Assembly: GCA_963793095.1 (NCBI GenBank)
Contig: CAWBYY010000002.1
Coordinates: 62,001-126,000, forward strand
DNA from: CAVWDI01 sp963793095
GTDB taxonomy: Bacteria; Chloroflexota; Anaerolineae; Anaerolineales; UBA4823
Reading direction: 5' to 3'
DNA: 64,000 nt
The translations under genes were made by a program, and so were the position numbers. The notes beneath the pieces were generated by a model. That model did no database searches. It was not told where the DNA came from and was given only the letters and a program-made list of their open reading frames with translations. How positions within the stretch are numbered: position 1 is the stretch's first letter; the number at the start of each line of letters is the position of its first letter. This document shows, piece by piece, positions 47,156 through 54,680 of the stretch.

Positions 47156-47440
47156 ATGGCTGATTTACCCGTAACGCTGGTTCTACCGTCGGGCGGCACC
47201 CGCAGCGCGGAAGTTCCGGATGATGTACCGGTCAAGGAGCTCATTCCGGAACTGGCAACCTCGCTCGAACTGCCCACCACCGGCCCTGATGGTCGCCCGG
47301 TCAATTACCGCCTGGACAGCAAAGCCCTGGGACGAGAACTCCAGGATGATGAGACTCTGGCTGAAGCCGCTGTACCGGAAGATGACCGCCTCATCCTGAC
47401 CGCGGATATCACGGCAGGCTGCCCGCAGGGTGGTAAATGA
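47156..47440 (+). CDS. Free YukD-like ubiquitin-like protein ending in Gly-Gly-Lys
   Basis: 94 residues from ATG at 47156, with GGAGG 6 bases upstream. The YukD-type ubiquitin fold is clear: ADLPVTLVLPSGGTRSAEVP, then ELIPELATSLELP and DDRLILTADITAG. The C terminus is GCPQGGK. If one Lys is removed, the end is the Gly-Gly needed for adenylation by an E1. This makes it the likely modifier of the operon, and the adjacent JAMM peptidase is the likely processor. The upstream in-frame start at 47087 adds a non-conserved segment. It shares about two thirds of its residues with the N terminus of the E2 fusion. Confidence 0.8.
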   Translation: MADLPVTLVLPSGGTRSAEVPDDVPVKELIPELATSLELPTTGPDGRPVNYRLDSKALGRELQDDETLAEAAVPEDDRLILTADITAGCPQGGK

Positions 47441-47448
47441 GAAAAGGC

Positions 47449-47479
47449 CAGGTGGTTTGTCCTGCCAGACGACCACCTG
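47449..47479 (+). promoter_or_regulatory. Hairpin after the free ubiquitin-like gene
   Basis: CAGGTGGT (47449-47456) pairs with ACCACCTG (47472-47479), extended by GG/CC across one mismatch. It sits 9 bases after the Ubl stop, with no T run. With the hairpin at 47025 it encloses the Ubl message. Confidence 0.45.
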
Positions 47480-47653
47480 ACCTTCCCCGGAAACTGCTCT
47501 CATTTTACCATCATTAATTAAATCAAATAAACCTGTCCAGATGGAAAACGCAGACGATTTCCATTTTTGATTTGAACCAGCCGGAACCGCGCCAGGCTTA
47601 TATCCCATATGGGTGCGCCAACCGCTGGTGCTCGACCCTTGAGGACAGAAGAT

Positions 47654-48196
47654 ATGCAGCCCATGGTGTCAGTATTTGTTTCCCAGCGGGCATTTGTGCG
47701 TTTCTGCGCCCACGCCGGAAGCGACCTGCAAAACGAGGTCGGCGGATGGCTGGTCGGAAAGTGGTGCCAGGATAAGAAGAAACAGGAACAGTTCATTGTT
47801 GTGGAAGCGATCCTGCCCGCCCATTTTGTGCGCCATGGCGGTGCTTATCTGACATTCACCCAGGACACCCAGGTGGCGCTTCACGCCCAGAAAGAAGACC
47901 GCTATCCAGGCAAGGATCTGGTTGGCTGGTACCATACCCATCCCCGGATGAGTATTTTTCTGTCGGAGTATGATGTGTGGCTGCATGAAAACTTTTTTCC
48001 GCAGCCATATCAGGTGGCGCTGGTCATCGAACCTTACTCCGCTGTGGGCGGCTTTTTTATCCGCCAGAAGAGTGGCGCGCTCGATGCCCGCCGTTACTTT
48101 GGGTTTTATGAACTCCACAACCGTACCCGCCGCAGCGTTGTTCACTGGGGTAACCTGTTCCCGGAACACGATCCGGATGGGGATGCGGAACCATGA
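47654..48196 (+). CDS. JAMM/JAB-domain metallopeptidase (deubiquitinase-like)
   Basis: 180 residues from ATG at 47654, preceded by GAGGACAG. The full JAMM zinc motif is present: E28 in NEVGGWLVG, then H94 and H96 in GWYHTHPRMS, S104 and D107 (H-x-H-x7-S-x2-D). In eukaryotes and archaea this fold removes ubiquitin from conjugates or trims the precursor. Here it may cut the Lys after Gly-Gly and reverse conjugation. It has no signal peptide. It lies 214 bases after the Ubl gene, with a hairpin between. An earlier ATG at 47609 is possible. Confidence 0.85.
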   Translation: MQPMVSVFVSQRAFVRFCAHAGSDLQNEVGGWLVGKWCQDKKKQEQFIVVEAILPAHFVRHGGAYLTFTQDTQVALHAQKEDRYPGKDLVGWYHTHPRMSIFLSEYDVWLHENFFPQPYQVALVIEPYSAVGGFFIRQKSGALDARRYFGFYELHNRTRRSVVHWGNLFPEHDPDGDAEP

Positions 48197-48239
48197 TAGC
48201 AATTTGTGAGAGTTATGGAGATTTTGCGAGGAGATTACT

Positions 48240-49097
48240 ATGAGTCGCTTGATGAGACTTTTTTACTACGGCGTGCTGGGCGCGATCGGAGGCATACTGG
48301 GCTGGCAGGCCAGCAATCTGCTTGGTCTATCTTTCACCAGCAACCTGTACGCCAGCGAGATTATTGTCGGCGCGCTGATTGGGTTATTTATAGGCTTGCT
48401 GATCGGCCTGGCTGAAGGGGCCCTGACTCGCAACCTTGTCCTTGCCGTCAAAGCCGGCCTGATTGGAGCTGGGCTGGGGGCGCTGGGCGGGGCGGTTGGG
48501 CTGCCGTTGGCTGAAGGTCTGTTCCAGGCTTTCGGCGGCTATGTCTGGGCGCGTGCGATCGGCTGGGCGATTTTTGGTACCATGATCGGGCTTGCGATTG
48601 GCTATACCGGCGGCAGCCAGATCTGGAAACCCGCTCTTGGGGGCCTGCTGGGTGGCCTGCTGGGTGGGGTCCTGCTCGAGAGCGCCCTGAATTGGCTGGG
48701 CAGCTCCCTGCTCGGAAAGGCCGCCGGGCTCCTGCTGCTAGGCGCTTCGATCGGGGTATTTATCGCCCTGATCGTTTACCTGCTGTCACGGGCCTGGTTT
48801 AAAGTGCTCGACGGAAAATTGAAAGGGACTGAATTTATCCTGGACAAATTCCTGCATGAAAGAGGGCCGGCTGCTTACATCGGCAGCGACGCTCTCAAAG
48901 CGGATATTGTTCTGCCCGATCCGGATATTGCTCCCCAGCATGCAGTATTGAAAGGCGCCGGGACTTACTTCAACCTGAAAGATATGAGTCTCAACGGCAC
49001 TTTTGTAAATAACCAGCGAATTGAGCAAACTAAATTGAAAAACAACCACAAGATCAGGATGGGCAATACCCATCTTGAGTACCATGAAAAGAGGTGA
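48240..49097 (+). CDS. FHA-domain membrane protein with Gly-rich membrane segments
   Basis: 285 residues. The first 180 residues are hydrophobic with Gly-rich repeats (LGALGGAVGLPLAEGLF, LGGLLGGLLGGVLLE), suggesting five or six tightly packed membrane segments. The C-terminal 75 residues are a forkhead-associated domain: AAYIGSDALKADIVLP, PQHAVLKG, then DMSLNGTFVNNQRIE, with the phosphothreonine-site residues Ser/Asn-Gly-Thr. FHA domains bind phosphothreonine. AGGAGATT precedes the ATG. It follows the JAB gene by 43 bases and precedes the vWA gene by 3 bases, so it belongs to the operon. Confidence 0.75.
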   Translation: MSRLMRLFYYGVLGAIGGILGWQASNLLGLSFTSNLYASEIIVGALIGLFIGLLIGLAEGALTRNLVLAVKAGLIGAGLGALGGAVGLPLAEGLFQAFGGYVWARAIGWAIFGTMIGLAIGYTGGSQIWKPALGGLLGGLLGGVLLESALNWLGSSLLGKAAGLLLLGASIGVFIALIVYLLSRAWFKVLDGKLKGTEFILDKFLHERGPAAYIGSDALKADIVLPDPDIAPQHAVLKGAGTYFNLKDMSLNGTFVNNQRIEQTKLKNNHKIRMGNTHLEYHEKR

Positions 49098-49100
49098 TCG

Positions 49101-50273
49101 ATGTACACAATATCGCCGATACGTTTTATTGTTCTGATAACACTTGTCTCTGTTTTTACCCTGACCGCATTTGTACCCCTTCAAACCGCTGAAGCGGAAG
49201 GGATTTCTGCCCGCATTACCCAGGTCGATACCTCGCAGTTCCCCCGGGTTACTGTCTATGTTTCTGTCACAGACCAGGACGGAGAACCGGTAGGGGTGAG
49301 CGTTTCCCGGATAGTGCTGCGCGAAAACGGCCAGGTCATGCAGCCGGAGGAGGTCGCAGGTGCTGGCGAAGGCGAACCTATTACCACCATGCTGGTTATG
49401 GATGTCTCCGGTAGTATGAACCACGCTGGTAAACTCCCTGCCTCTAAAAGTGCTGCCCAGGCTTACGTTGACCAATCCCGGCCGCAGGATTACATTGGCA
49501 TAATAACCTTCAACACTGGGATCGAGTACGTCCAGCCCATGACCAGCGACCACCAGAAACTCACCGAATCCATCCAGGGGTTAAAGGCCGATAAGGACAC
49601 TGCCATGTACGATGCCCTGGCTAATTCAATCGAGTACCTCGAAGCTGTCCAGGGGCGTAAAGCGATTATCGCTTTGACTGACGGGCTCGATAACCGCAGC
49701 AAGATCTCCCCTCAGGAGGTGATCAAGATGATCGGCCCGGAAGGGCTGACCATTTCAACAATCGGTCTCGGCGAGCCCTCTCACAGCACCAGCGCCCTGT
49801 CTGCCTTGAATGAGCCGGCTCTGCGGGCTTTCTCGGAACAGGCAGGCGGCGTTTACGGCTACGCCAACGATGAGGAGTCCCTGCGGGCTCTTTACGAACT
49901 GTACGGGCGTGCCCTGCAAAGCGAATATGCGATCACTTACACTTCCCCCTCCCAGCTGCGGGATGGCATTAACCGCTCGTTGACGGTCTCTATTGAAGAG
50001 TCCGGAAGCGCCGCCGCCGCTGCCATGTCGCAGGACGAGCCTCCAGCAGCCGCCGGCGAGGGTAAGTATAATCCCGGCGGGTTGGTGCCCGAGGTGGCCG
50101 AACCGGCTTCCTGGAATATATTTGCGCTCCTGCTGGTCGGGTTGCTCCTTCTGCTGCTTGTGCCGACGGCCATCGTTCTGATCGCCAGGTTTTTCCGCAG
50201 CCGCCGGGAAGGCAAGGTTAAGATCAAGAATTCCTCTACTAGTAAAGGCACCCGGGTCAAGCTAAAAAGTTGA
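49101..50273 (+). CDS. Exported vWA-domain protein with C-terminal membrane anchor
   Basis: 390 residues. A signal peptide ends near AEAEG (residue 34). A vWA domain (about 95-275) has the complete MIDAS: DVSGS at 101-105, a Thr in DKDTAMYDAL and an Asp in ALTDGLDN. A C-terminal hydrophobic segment (about 338-360: IFALLLVGLLLLLLVP) is followed by a short basic tail. vWA domains bind proteins through a metal ion, so this may be an outward-facing partner. It is the last gene of the operon, 3 bases after the FHA gene. Confidence 0.75.
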   Translation: MYTISPIRFIVLITLVSVFTLTAFVPLQTAEAEGISARITQVDTSQFPRVTVYVSVTDQDGEPVGVSVSRIVLRENGQVMQPEEVAGAGEGEPITTMLVMDVSGSMNHAGKLPASKSAAQAYVDQSRPQDYIGIITFNTGIEYVQPMTSDHQKLTESIQGLKADKDTAMYDALANSIEYLEAVQGRKAIIALTDGLDNRSKISPQEVIKMIGPEGLTISTIGLGEPSHSTSALSALNEPALRAFSEQAGGVYGYANDEESLRALYELYGRALQSEYAITYTSPSQLRDGINRSLTVSIEESGSAAAAAMSQDEPPAAAGEGKYNPGGLVPEVAEPASWNIFALLLVGLLLLLLVPTAIVLIARFFRSRREGKVKIKNSSTSKGTRVKLKS

Positions 50274-50302
50274 TCGATGGGCGGGATGGAACTGGCAGAA
50301 AA

Positions 50303-50581
50303 TTAATCCCGGTTCTCAAACAGGGACAGATACTCACCCACTGAGATATCTCCGAGCCCTTTTGCCCTGATGGTTGCTCTCCTGTTTATCCGGTAACTGT
50401 TCGAGCGCCCGCTCTTCTGGACCTGCAGGTATTTGCCCTCCTGCAGGTCTTTGATGATTCTGTGGATGCTTCGTTCGGTTATCCCCAGGATTTGCGCAAG
50501 CTGGCGGGCAGTGACATCGCCTTTTTGCGCGATCAGCAGCAGCACCAGTCCATGATTGTTGAAAAATTTCCAAGAAGGCAT
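50303..50581 (-). CDS. Small winged-helix transcriptional regulator
   Basis: 92 residues, essentially one helix-turn-helix: KGDVTARQLAQILGITERSI and HRIIKDLQEGKYLQVQKSGR. It resembles MarR/ArsR or DeoR-type wings; the ligand-sensing part is minimal. It begins at 50581, 165 bases from the divergent FAD oxidoreductase gene, and could regulate that gene. Confidence 0.65.
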   Translation of the reverse strand: MPSWKFFNNHGLVLLLIAQKGDVTARQLAQILGITERSIHRIIKDLQEGKYLQVQKSGRSNSYRINRRATIRAKGLGDISVGEYLSLFENRD

Positions 50582-50600
50582 TATTTACACACCGGTTTTC

Positions 50601-50628
50601 TTGACAAATAAGATAAATAAGATATAAT
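50601..50628 (+). promoter_or_regulatory. Promoter of the FAD oxidoreductase gene
   Basis: TTGACA (50601-50606) and TATAAT (50623-50628) are 16 bases apart. The spacer has a direct repeat, AAGATAAATAAGATAT, that may be bound by the adjacent winged-helix regulator. Confidence 0.6.
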
Positions 50629-50745
50629 TTACATGAATATTTTATCATGAAATTTATATTTTCAAACAAATTCACTGCAGGGCATTAGCTGGCCGGATCC
50701 ATCTAAGGCAATGCGCTCTTTTTGTAAATTGGAGGAAACCAAACA

Positions 50746-52110
50746 ATGGATCAGAAAGCACTAGCAGGATTAAAATCAACCGTAAAAGGCTCGGTTTATG
50801 TTCCCGGGGAGCCGGGTTATGAGCAGGGGCGTCGGGTCTGGAATCTGACCGTGGACCAGCAACCTGGGCTGGTCCTCAATGCCGCCAGCGTGGAAGATAT
50901 TGCCGCAGCTGTCGGATTTGCATCGCAGCAGGGATTGGGCGTTGCCCTCCAGTCCACCGGTCATGGGGTTGGCCGCCGGGCGGACGGGTGTGTCCTTATC
51001 CGCACCTCCGGTCTGGATTCAGTCCAGGTTGACGGTTCATCCAGCACCGCCTATGTAGAATCGGGTGTCCAGTGGGGCGCTGTGCTCGCACAGGCCCAGG
51101 AGCAGGGTCTCGCCCCGCTGCTGGGTTCCTCGCCCGATGTCGGAGTGGCTGGGTACACCCTCGGCGGCGGGTTGGGCTGGCTTGGCCGTAAGTATGGCCT
51201 CGCCCTCGATTCCGTTAACTACTTTGATGTTGTCACCGCAGACGGTCAGCAGCGCCGGGTCTCAAATTCTGAAAACAGCGACCTGTTCTGGGCGATGCGC
51301 GGCGGCGGTGGCGGCTTTGCCGCCCTGGCAGGCATGGAAATCAAGCTTTATCCGGTCAGCGTGGTATATGCCGGAAACCTTATCTACCCGCCCGAAATTG
51401 CCAGAGAGGCTTTTTCGCGCTACCGTGAGTGGGTTGCAGATGCCCCGGACGAGCTCACTTCCTCGATCGTGTTGATGAACTTCCCGCCGCTTGAGATGGT
51501 GCCCGAGATGTTCAGGGGTAAATCGTTTGTTTTCGTGCGCGGTTGCTGGTGCGGCGATAAATCCGAAGGCGAGCGGTTATTGTCCTACTGGCGGGATTGG
51601 AAAGAACCGCTTCAGGATATGTGGGCTGAGATCCCTTTCTCCCAGGCGGCTACGATAAGCAACGACCCGGTAGACCCGATGCCTTCCTTTTCCGACGGTG
51701 CCTGGTTGTCCGGTCTGGATGATGGCGCGCTGGAGAAAATTATTGAATATACTCTGCCCAGAGGCGGTCCTCCCCAACTGGTATTCACTGAAGTGCGTCA
51801 TGCAGGCGGCGCTATCTCGCGAGTTGACCCCGATTCAAACGCTTACAGCAACCGCGAGGCTCAGTTTTCCCTGGATATGATCGGGTTGGTGATGGAACCA
51901 GGCGCGCTTCAAAGCCTGTCGGCTTACACCGCAAAATTCCGGCAGGAACTTGCCCCGTTTTTGACTGGTGGCGCCTATATGAATTTTCTTGACGGCGAAG
52001 GCGTCAAACAGCGCACCCCTGAGGGATTTACAGAGAGTAAACTCAAAAGATTGCGCGAGATTAAACAAAATATGACCCGGAAAACCTTTTTGGCTATGGA
52101 TTTGCAATAG
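50746..52110 (+). CDS. FAD-binding oxidoreductase, berberine-bridge (BBE) type
   Basis: A 454-residue flavoprotein of the PCMH/FAD_binding_4 family with a BBE-like C terminus. VALQSTGHGVGRRADGCVLI holds the His that often binds FAD covalently. GVAGYTLGGGLGWLGRKYGL and DLFWAMRGGGGGFAAL are family hallmarks. The second covalent Cys seen in berberine bridge enzymes is not obvious. Members oxidise sugars, alcohols or alkaloids; the substrate is unknown. GGAGG precedes the ATG. Confidence 0.75.
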   Translation: MDQKALAGLKSTVKGSVYVPGEPGYEQGRRVWNLTVDQQPGLVLNAASVEDIAAAVGFASQQGLGVALQSTGHGVGRRADGCVLIRTSGLDSVQVDGSSSTAYVESGVQWGAVLAQAQEQGLAPLLGSSPDVGVAGYTLGGGLGWLGRKYGLALDSVNYFDVVTADGQQRRVSNSENSDLFWAMRGGGGGFAALAGMEIKLYPVSVVYAGNLIYPPEIAREAFSRYREWVADAPDELTSSIVLMNFPPLEMVPEMFRGKSFVFVRGCWCGDKSEGERLLSYWRDWKEPLQDMWAEIPFSQAATISNDPVDPMPSFSDGAWLSGLDDGALEKIIEYTLPRGGPPQLVFTEVRHAGGAISRVDPDSNAYSNREAQFSLDMIGLVMEPGALQSLSAYTAKFRQELAPFLTGGAYMNFLDGEGVKQRTPEGFTESKLKRLREIKQNMTRKTFLAMDLQ

Positions 52111-52117
52111 ACCCAAA

Positions 52118-53038
52118 TTAACCGCTCTGTGGCTCTTCATTTACTGCCAATCTAAAAATATCCGGGCGGCTGTAATGCCCGCTGACATCCAGGGTCATGC
52201 TCTCCCTTGTTGACGCTCCCGGGTCGATTTCAGCGATTACAAGAGTTTCCTTGTTGTCCACCGGTCCCGCTAGAATTTTAGCGTCCGGACCGATGATCAC
52301 TGACCCGCCTGTTAACCAGGGGCCCTCGCCGGGCATCTCGTTCAACAGGCTTAAATCATCTGGGAGATGAGATCTGTCCAGGATTGAGCCGGCTGCTATC
52401 ACAAAACAACGCCCTTCAAAGGCGTACGAGCGTGAGGCCAGCTGGTGGAGTTCCTTTACAGCCGGCCATACTGCTGCGTGCAGCAGTTCGTGTTTGTCAT
52501 GCATCGCCTGGCGCGCCAAGGGCATCCAGTGTTCCCAGCAAACCAGGCCTCCCAGCCGTCCGCAGGAAGTGTCCACAACCGCCAGGGTGCTGCCATCCCC
52601 GCGGCCCCACACCAGGCGCTCAGAATAGGTCGGGATCAATTTACGGTGTTTCCCCAGGATCTGACCTTTTTCGGAAATATATACCATTGTGTTGTAAAGA
52701 GTGTTTCCATCCCTCTCGTTAATGCCCATAACCAGGTTCAAGCCAGCCTGGGCGGCAGCCGCGCATAAGCGCTGGAGGGCAGGTGAGTTCATGGTCGGGC
52801 TGTTTTCCATCAACCGGCCGAATACCTCTTTGGCGGGAGAGTGGTCCCAAAGGGCTGCTTGCGGGCTGTGATCCAGCCAGACCGGGTATCCCGGCAGCCA
52901 GGTCTCCGGGAAAACCAGCACCCTCACCCCGTCTTCTCCAGCCTTCTCGATCCATTTGCGAGCGATATCCAGGCAGCCCTCCAGGTCTAAAAAAGCTGGC
53001 GCGATCTGGGCTGCTGCGGCAAGAAATTTTTGTGTCAT
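52118..53038 (-). CDS. Nitrilase-family hydrolase
   Basis: 306 residues from ATG at 53038, preceded by AGAGGAGAAG. The Glu-Lys-Cys triad is visible: Glu in VFPETWLPGYPVW, Lys in LGKHRKLIPTYSE, and Cys in GGLVCWEHWMPL. CWEH is the signature of true nitrilases (nitrile to acid) rather than amidases. A longer start at 53119 lacks support. It is a cytoplasmic enzyme, and the natural nitrile is unknown. Confidence 0.8.
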   Translation of the reverse strand: MTQKFLAAAAQIAPAFLDLEGCLDIARKWIEKAGEDGVRVLVFPETWLPGYPVWLDHSPQAALWDHSPAKEVFGRLMENSPTMNSPALQRLCAAAAQAGLNLVMGINERDGNTLYNTMVYISEKGQILGKHRKLIPTYSERLVWGRGDGSTLAVVDTSCGRLGGLVCWEHWMPLARQAMHDKHELLHAAVWPAVKELHQLASRSYAFEGRCFVIAAGSILDRSHLPDDLSLLNEMPGEGPWLTGGSVIIGPDAKILAGPVDNKETLVIAEIDPGASTRESMTLDVSGHYSRPDIFRLAVNEEPQSG

Positions 53039-53127
53039 CCGGAACTTCTCCTCTATGATTCTCGAAGTCAAAATATTGAATAAGGTGCGTTCAGAGCCCG
53101 ACCTGACTTTTCTATGCACAACTGCAT

Positions 53128-54501
53128 TCAGTCCGAAATTTCAGAACGTATAAAGCGGTATTTTCCCGATTCCTCCCGCGCGATGCTCTCAACCAGATTG
53201 ATATCAATTTTCATCCCGCCCAGGTGTTCTGATAGCTTTCCATGCAGGTATTCTTCTTCTCTTGGGGTAAGCATACCGTTCTTTGTGACCAGAAGCACCT
53301 GCATTGAGCCGTGGTTTTTCTGGATTATCTGAAACTGGCGTATGCTGGGCAAAAATTTCATGGACGTGCTGATTGTGGTTCCATGGACCAATCTCCCATC
53401 TGGCAGGTGGATCAGGTCGTTATTTCTTCCGATAATATTCTTTATACTCCCTAGACCGAGCTTTATGGAGCAGCCCTCCTGGGTTTCTGCTGGAGCGACC
53501 AGATCCTGCAGATTGTAACGGATCAGCGGGCCTCCCCAGTTTTCAAGGGGCGTGACCACAAGTTCCCCGTAATCATCTTCCGGTTTTCCCCTGATAATTT
53601 CAGTCACAATAAAGTCGTCCATCAGGTGCATCTCACCGCATGGGTGGTCATATGCGATCACTCCGCATTCGGTAGATCCGTATTCATTGACTACCGGGCA
53701 GTTGAAAACATTGTGTATCATTTCAATTTGGGCGTCGAACAGATTTTCACCTGATACGATTGCAGCCTTCAATCCCAGCCTGATCCCATCGTAACCCCGG
53801 TCGTTGAGATAACTGGCAAAGCTGAACACAAACATGGCATAGCCGAAGATGTATGCCGGGCGGTAACGCTGGATGAAGCCCCACAGTGTTTCCAGGTACT
53901 CTTCCGATATGATGTTTGCTGAAAACGTCCTGCGGTTCATCAACCGGTCGGAATAAAACCTTTTCCAGCGTTTTTTAATGGCTGCAAATCTGCTGGGCAA
54001 AAGGGGGCTGATGTCGCCCCACATGCGCATTTCCCGCTCGCCCAGCATAATTCCCCACCACTCCAAAGCTCTTATCCGGCTGATGTTTGCGGACGCCGAA
54101 AAGGACTGGTCGAGGTAAAAGTTAGTCGGGATGCCGGTCGATCCACTGGTCCCCATTGTATAAAGAGGCGTCCTCGGCTGGCTTGAAATAAACTCCTTTT
54201 GATTTGCGTGATAGTGGTCCTTGGTTAGTATCGGGAGGTTTTTATAATCTGCCCAGGTCTGGATATCCTCGGGGTGGATGTCGTTCTGGCGGTAGGTCCT
54301 CTGGTAGTACGGGACAGTTTTATAGGCGTGTTCGATCAGTTTCACCAGTTTTTCAAATTGGAAAGACCTGAGCTCTTCCTGGCTTAAATACTGGTTCCTG
54401 CTGGCTTCTTCCATCATCTTTAAATAATCGCGCTTCCGGATTCTCTGGGAAAGCGGATAGATATATTTACGCAGGATGTGCGGGTAATCGAACGCCATCA
54501 T
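53128..54501 (-). CDS. PaaK-like (phenylacetate-CoA ligase family) adenylating enzyme
   Basis: About 457 residues from ATG at 54501 (or from TTG at 54540). The AMP-binding loop reads LYTMGTSGSTGIPTNFYL, with YGSTECGVIAYDH as the second signature. N-terminal HAYKTVPYYQRTYRQ is typical of the PaaK/CapK branch. It probably adenylates a carboxylic acid; whether CoA is the acceptor is not clear. It is divergent from the TMADH-like gene. Confidence 0.75.
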   Translation of the reverse strand: MMAFDYPHILRKYIYPLSQRIRKRDYLKMMEEASRNQYLSQEELRSFQFEKLVKLIEHAYKTVPYYQRTYRQNDIHPEDIQTWADYKNLPILTKDHYHANQKEFISSQPRTPLYTMGTSGSTGIPTNFYLDQSFSASANISRIRALEWWGIMLGEREMRMWGDISPLLPSRFAAIKKRWKRFYSDRLMNRRTFSANIISEEYLETLWGFIQRYRPAYIFGYAMFVFSFASYLNDRGYDGIRLGLKAAIVSGENLFDAQIEMIHNVFNCPVVNEYGSTECGVIAYDHPCGEMHLMDDFIVTEIIRGKPEDDYGELVVTPLENWGGPLIRYNLQDLVAPAETQEGCSIKLGLGSIKNIIGRNNDLIHLPDGRLVHGTTISTSMKFLPSIRQFQIIQKNHGSMQVLLVTKNGMLTPREEEYLHGKLSEHLGGMKIDINLVESIAREESGKYRFIRSEISD

Positions 54502-54592
54502 TCTGTCTGCTTGAAGATCAGGATTTGCGGAGCGTAACAAAACCAGTTGGTTATTGTAACAATCGGTTGAATTATATCTACTTTTTCAGGGG

Positions 54593-54621
54593 TTGACTGG
54601 CCTGGCTTCCGTTTATAGAAT
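54593..54621 (+). promoter_or_regulatory. Promoter of the TMADH-like gene
   Basis: TTGACT (54593-54598) and TAGAAT (54616-54621) are 17 bases apart, 60 bases before the ATG at 54681. Confidence 0.55.
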
Positions 54622-54680
54622 ACTTTCCACCACCATGGTTATCCTTTTCAACCCGAATAAACTAAATAAGGTCAGTATTT

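Noticed and set aside
43277..50273. Assigning the ubiquitin-like operon to antiviral Bil or type II CBASS systems
   Set aside because: Bil operons and CBASS have different partners; no CD-NTase, effector nuclease or pore gene is here. The FHA, vWA, RING and GntR parts do not belong to those systems as I know them. A defence role remains possible but unsupported.
46164..50273. Type VII secretion system, because of YukD-type folds and an FHA domain
   Set aside because: No EssC/YukB ATPase, WXG100 protein or YueB-like channel is present, and the YukD folds sit in an E1-E2-JAB context.
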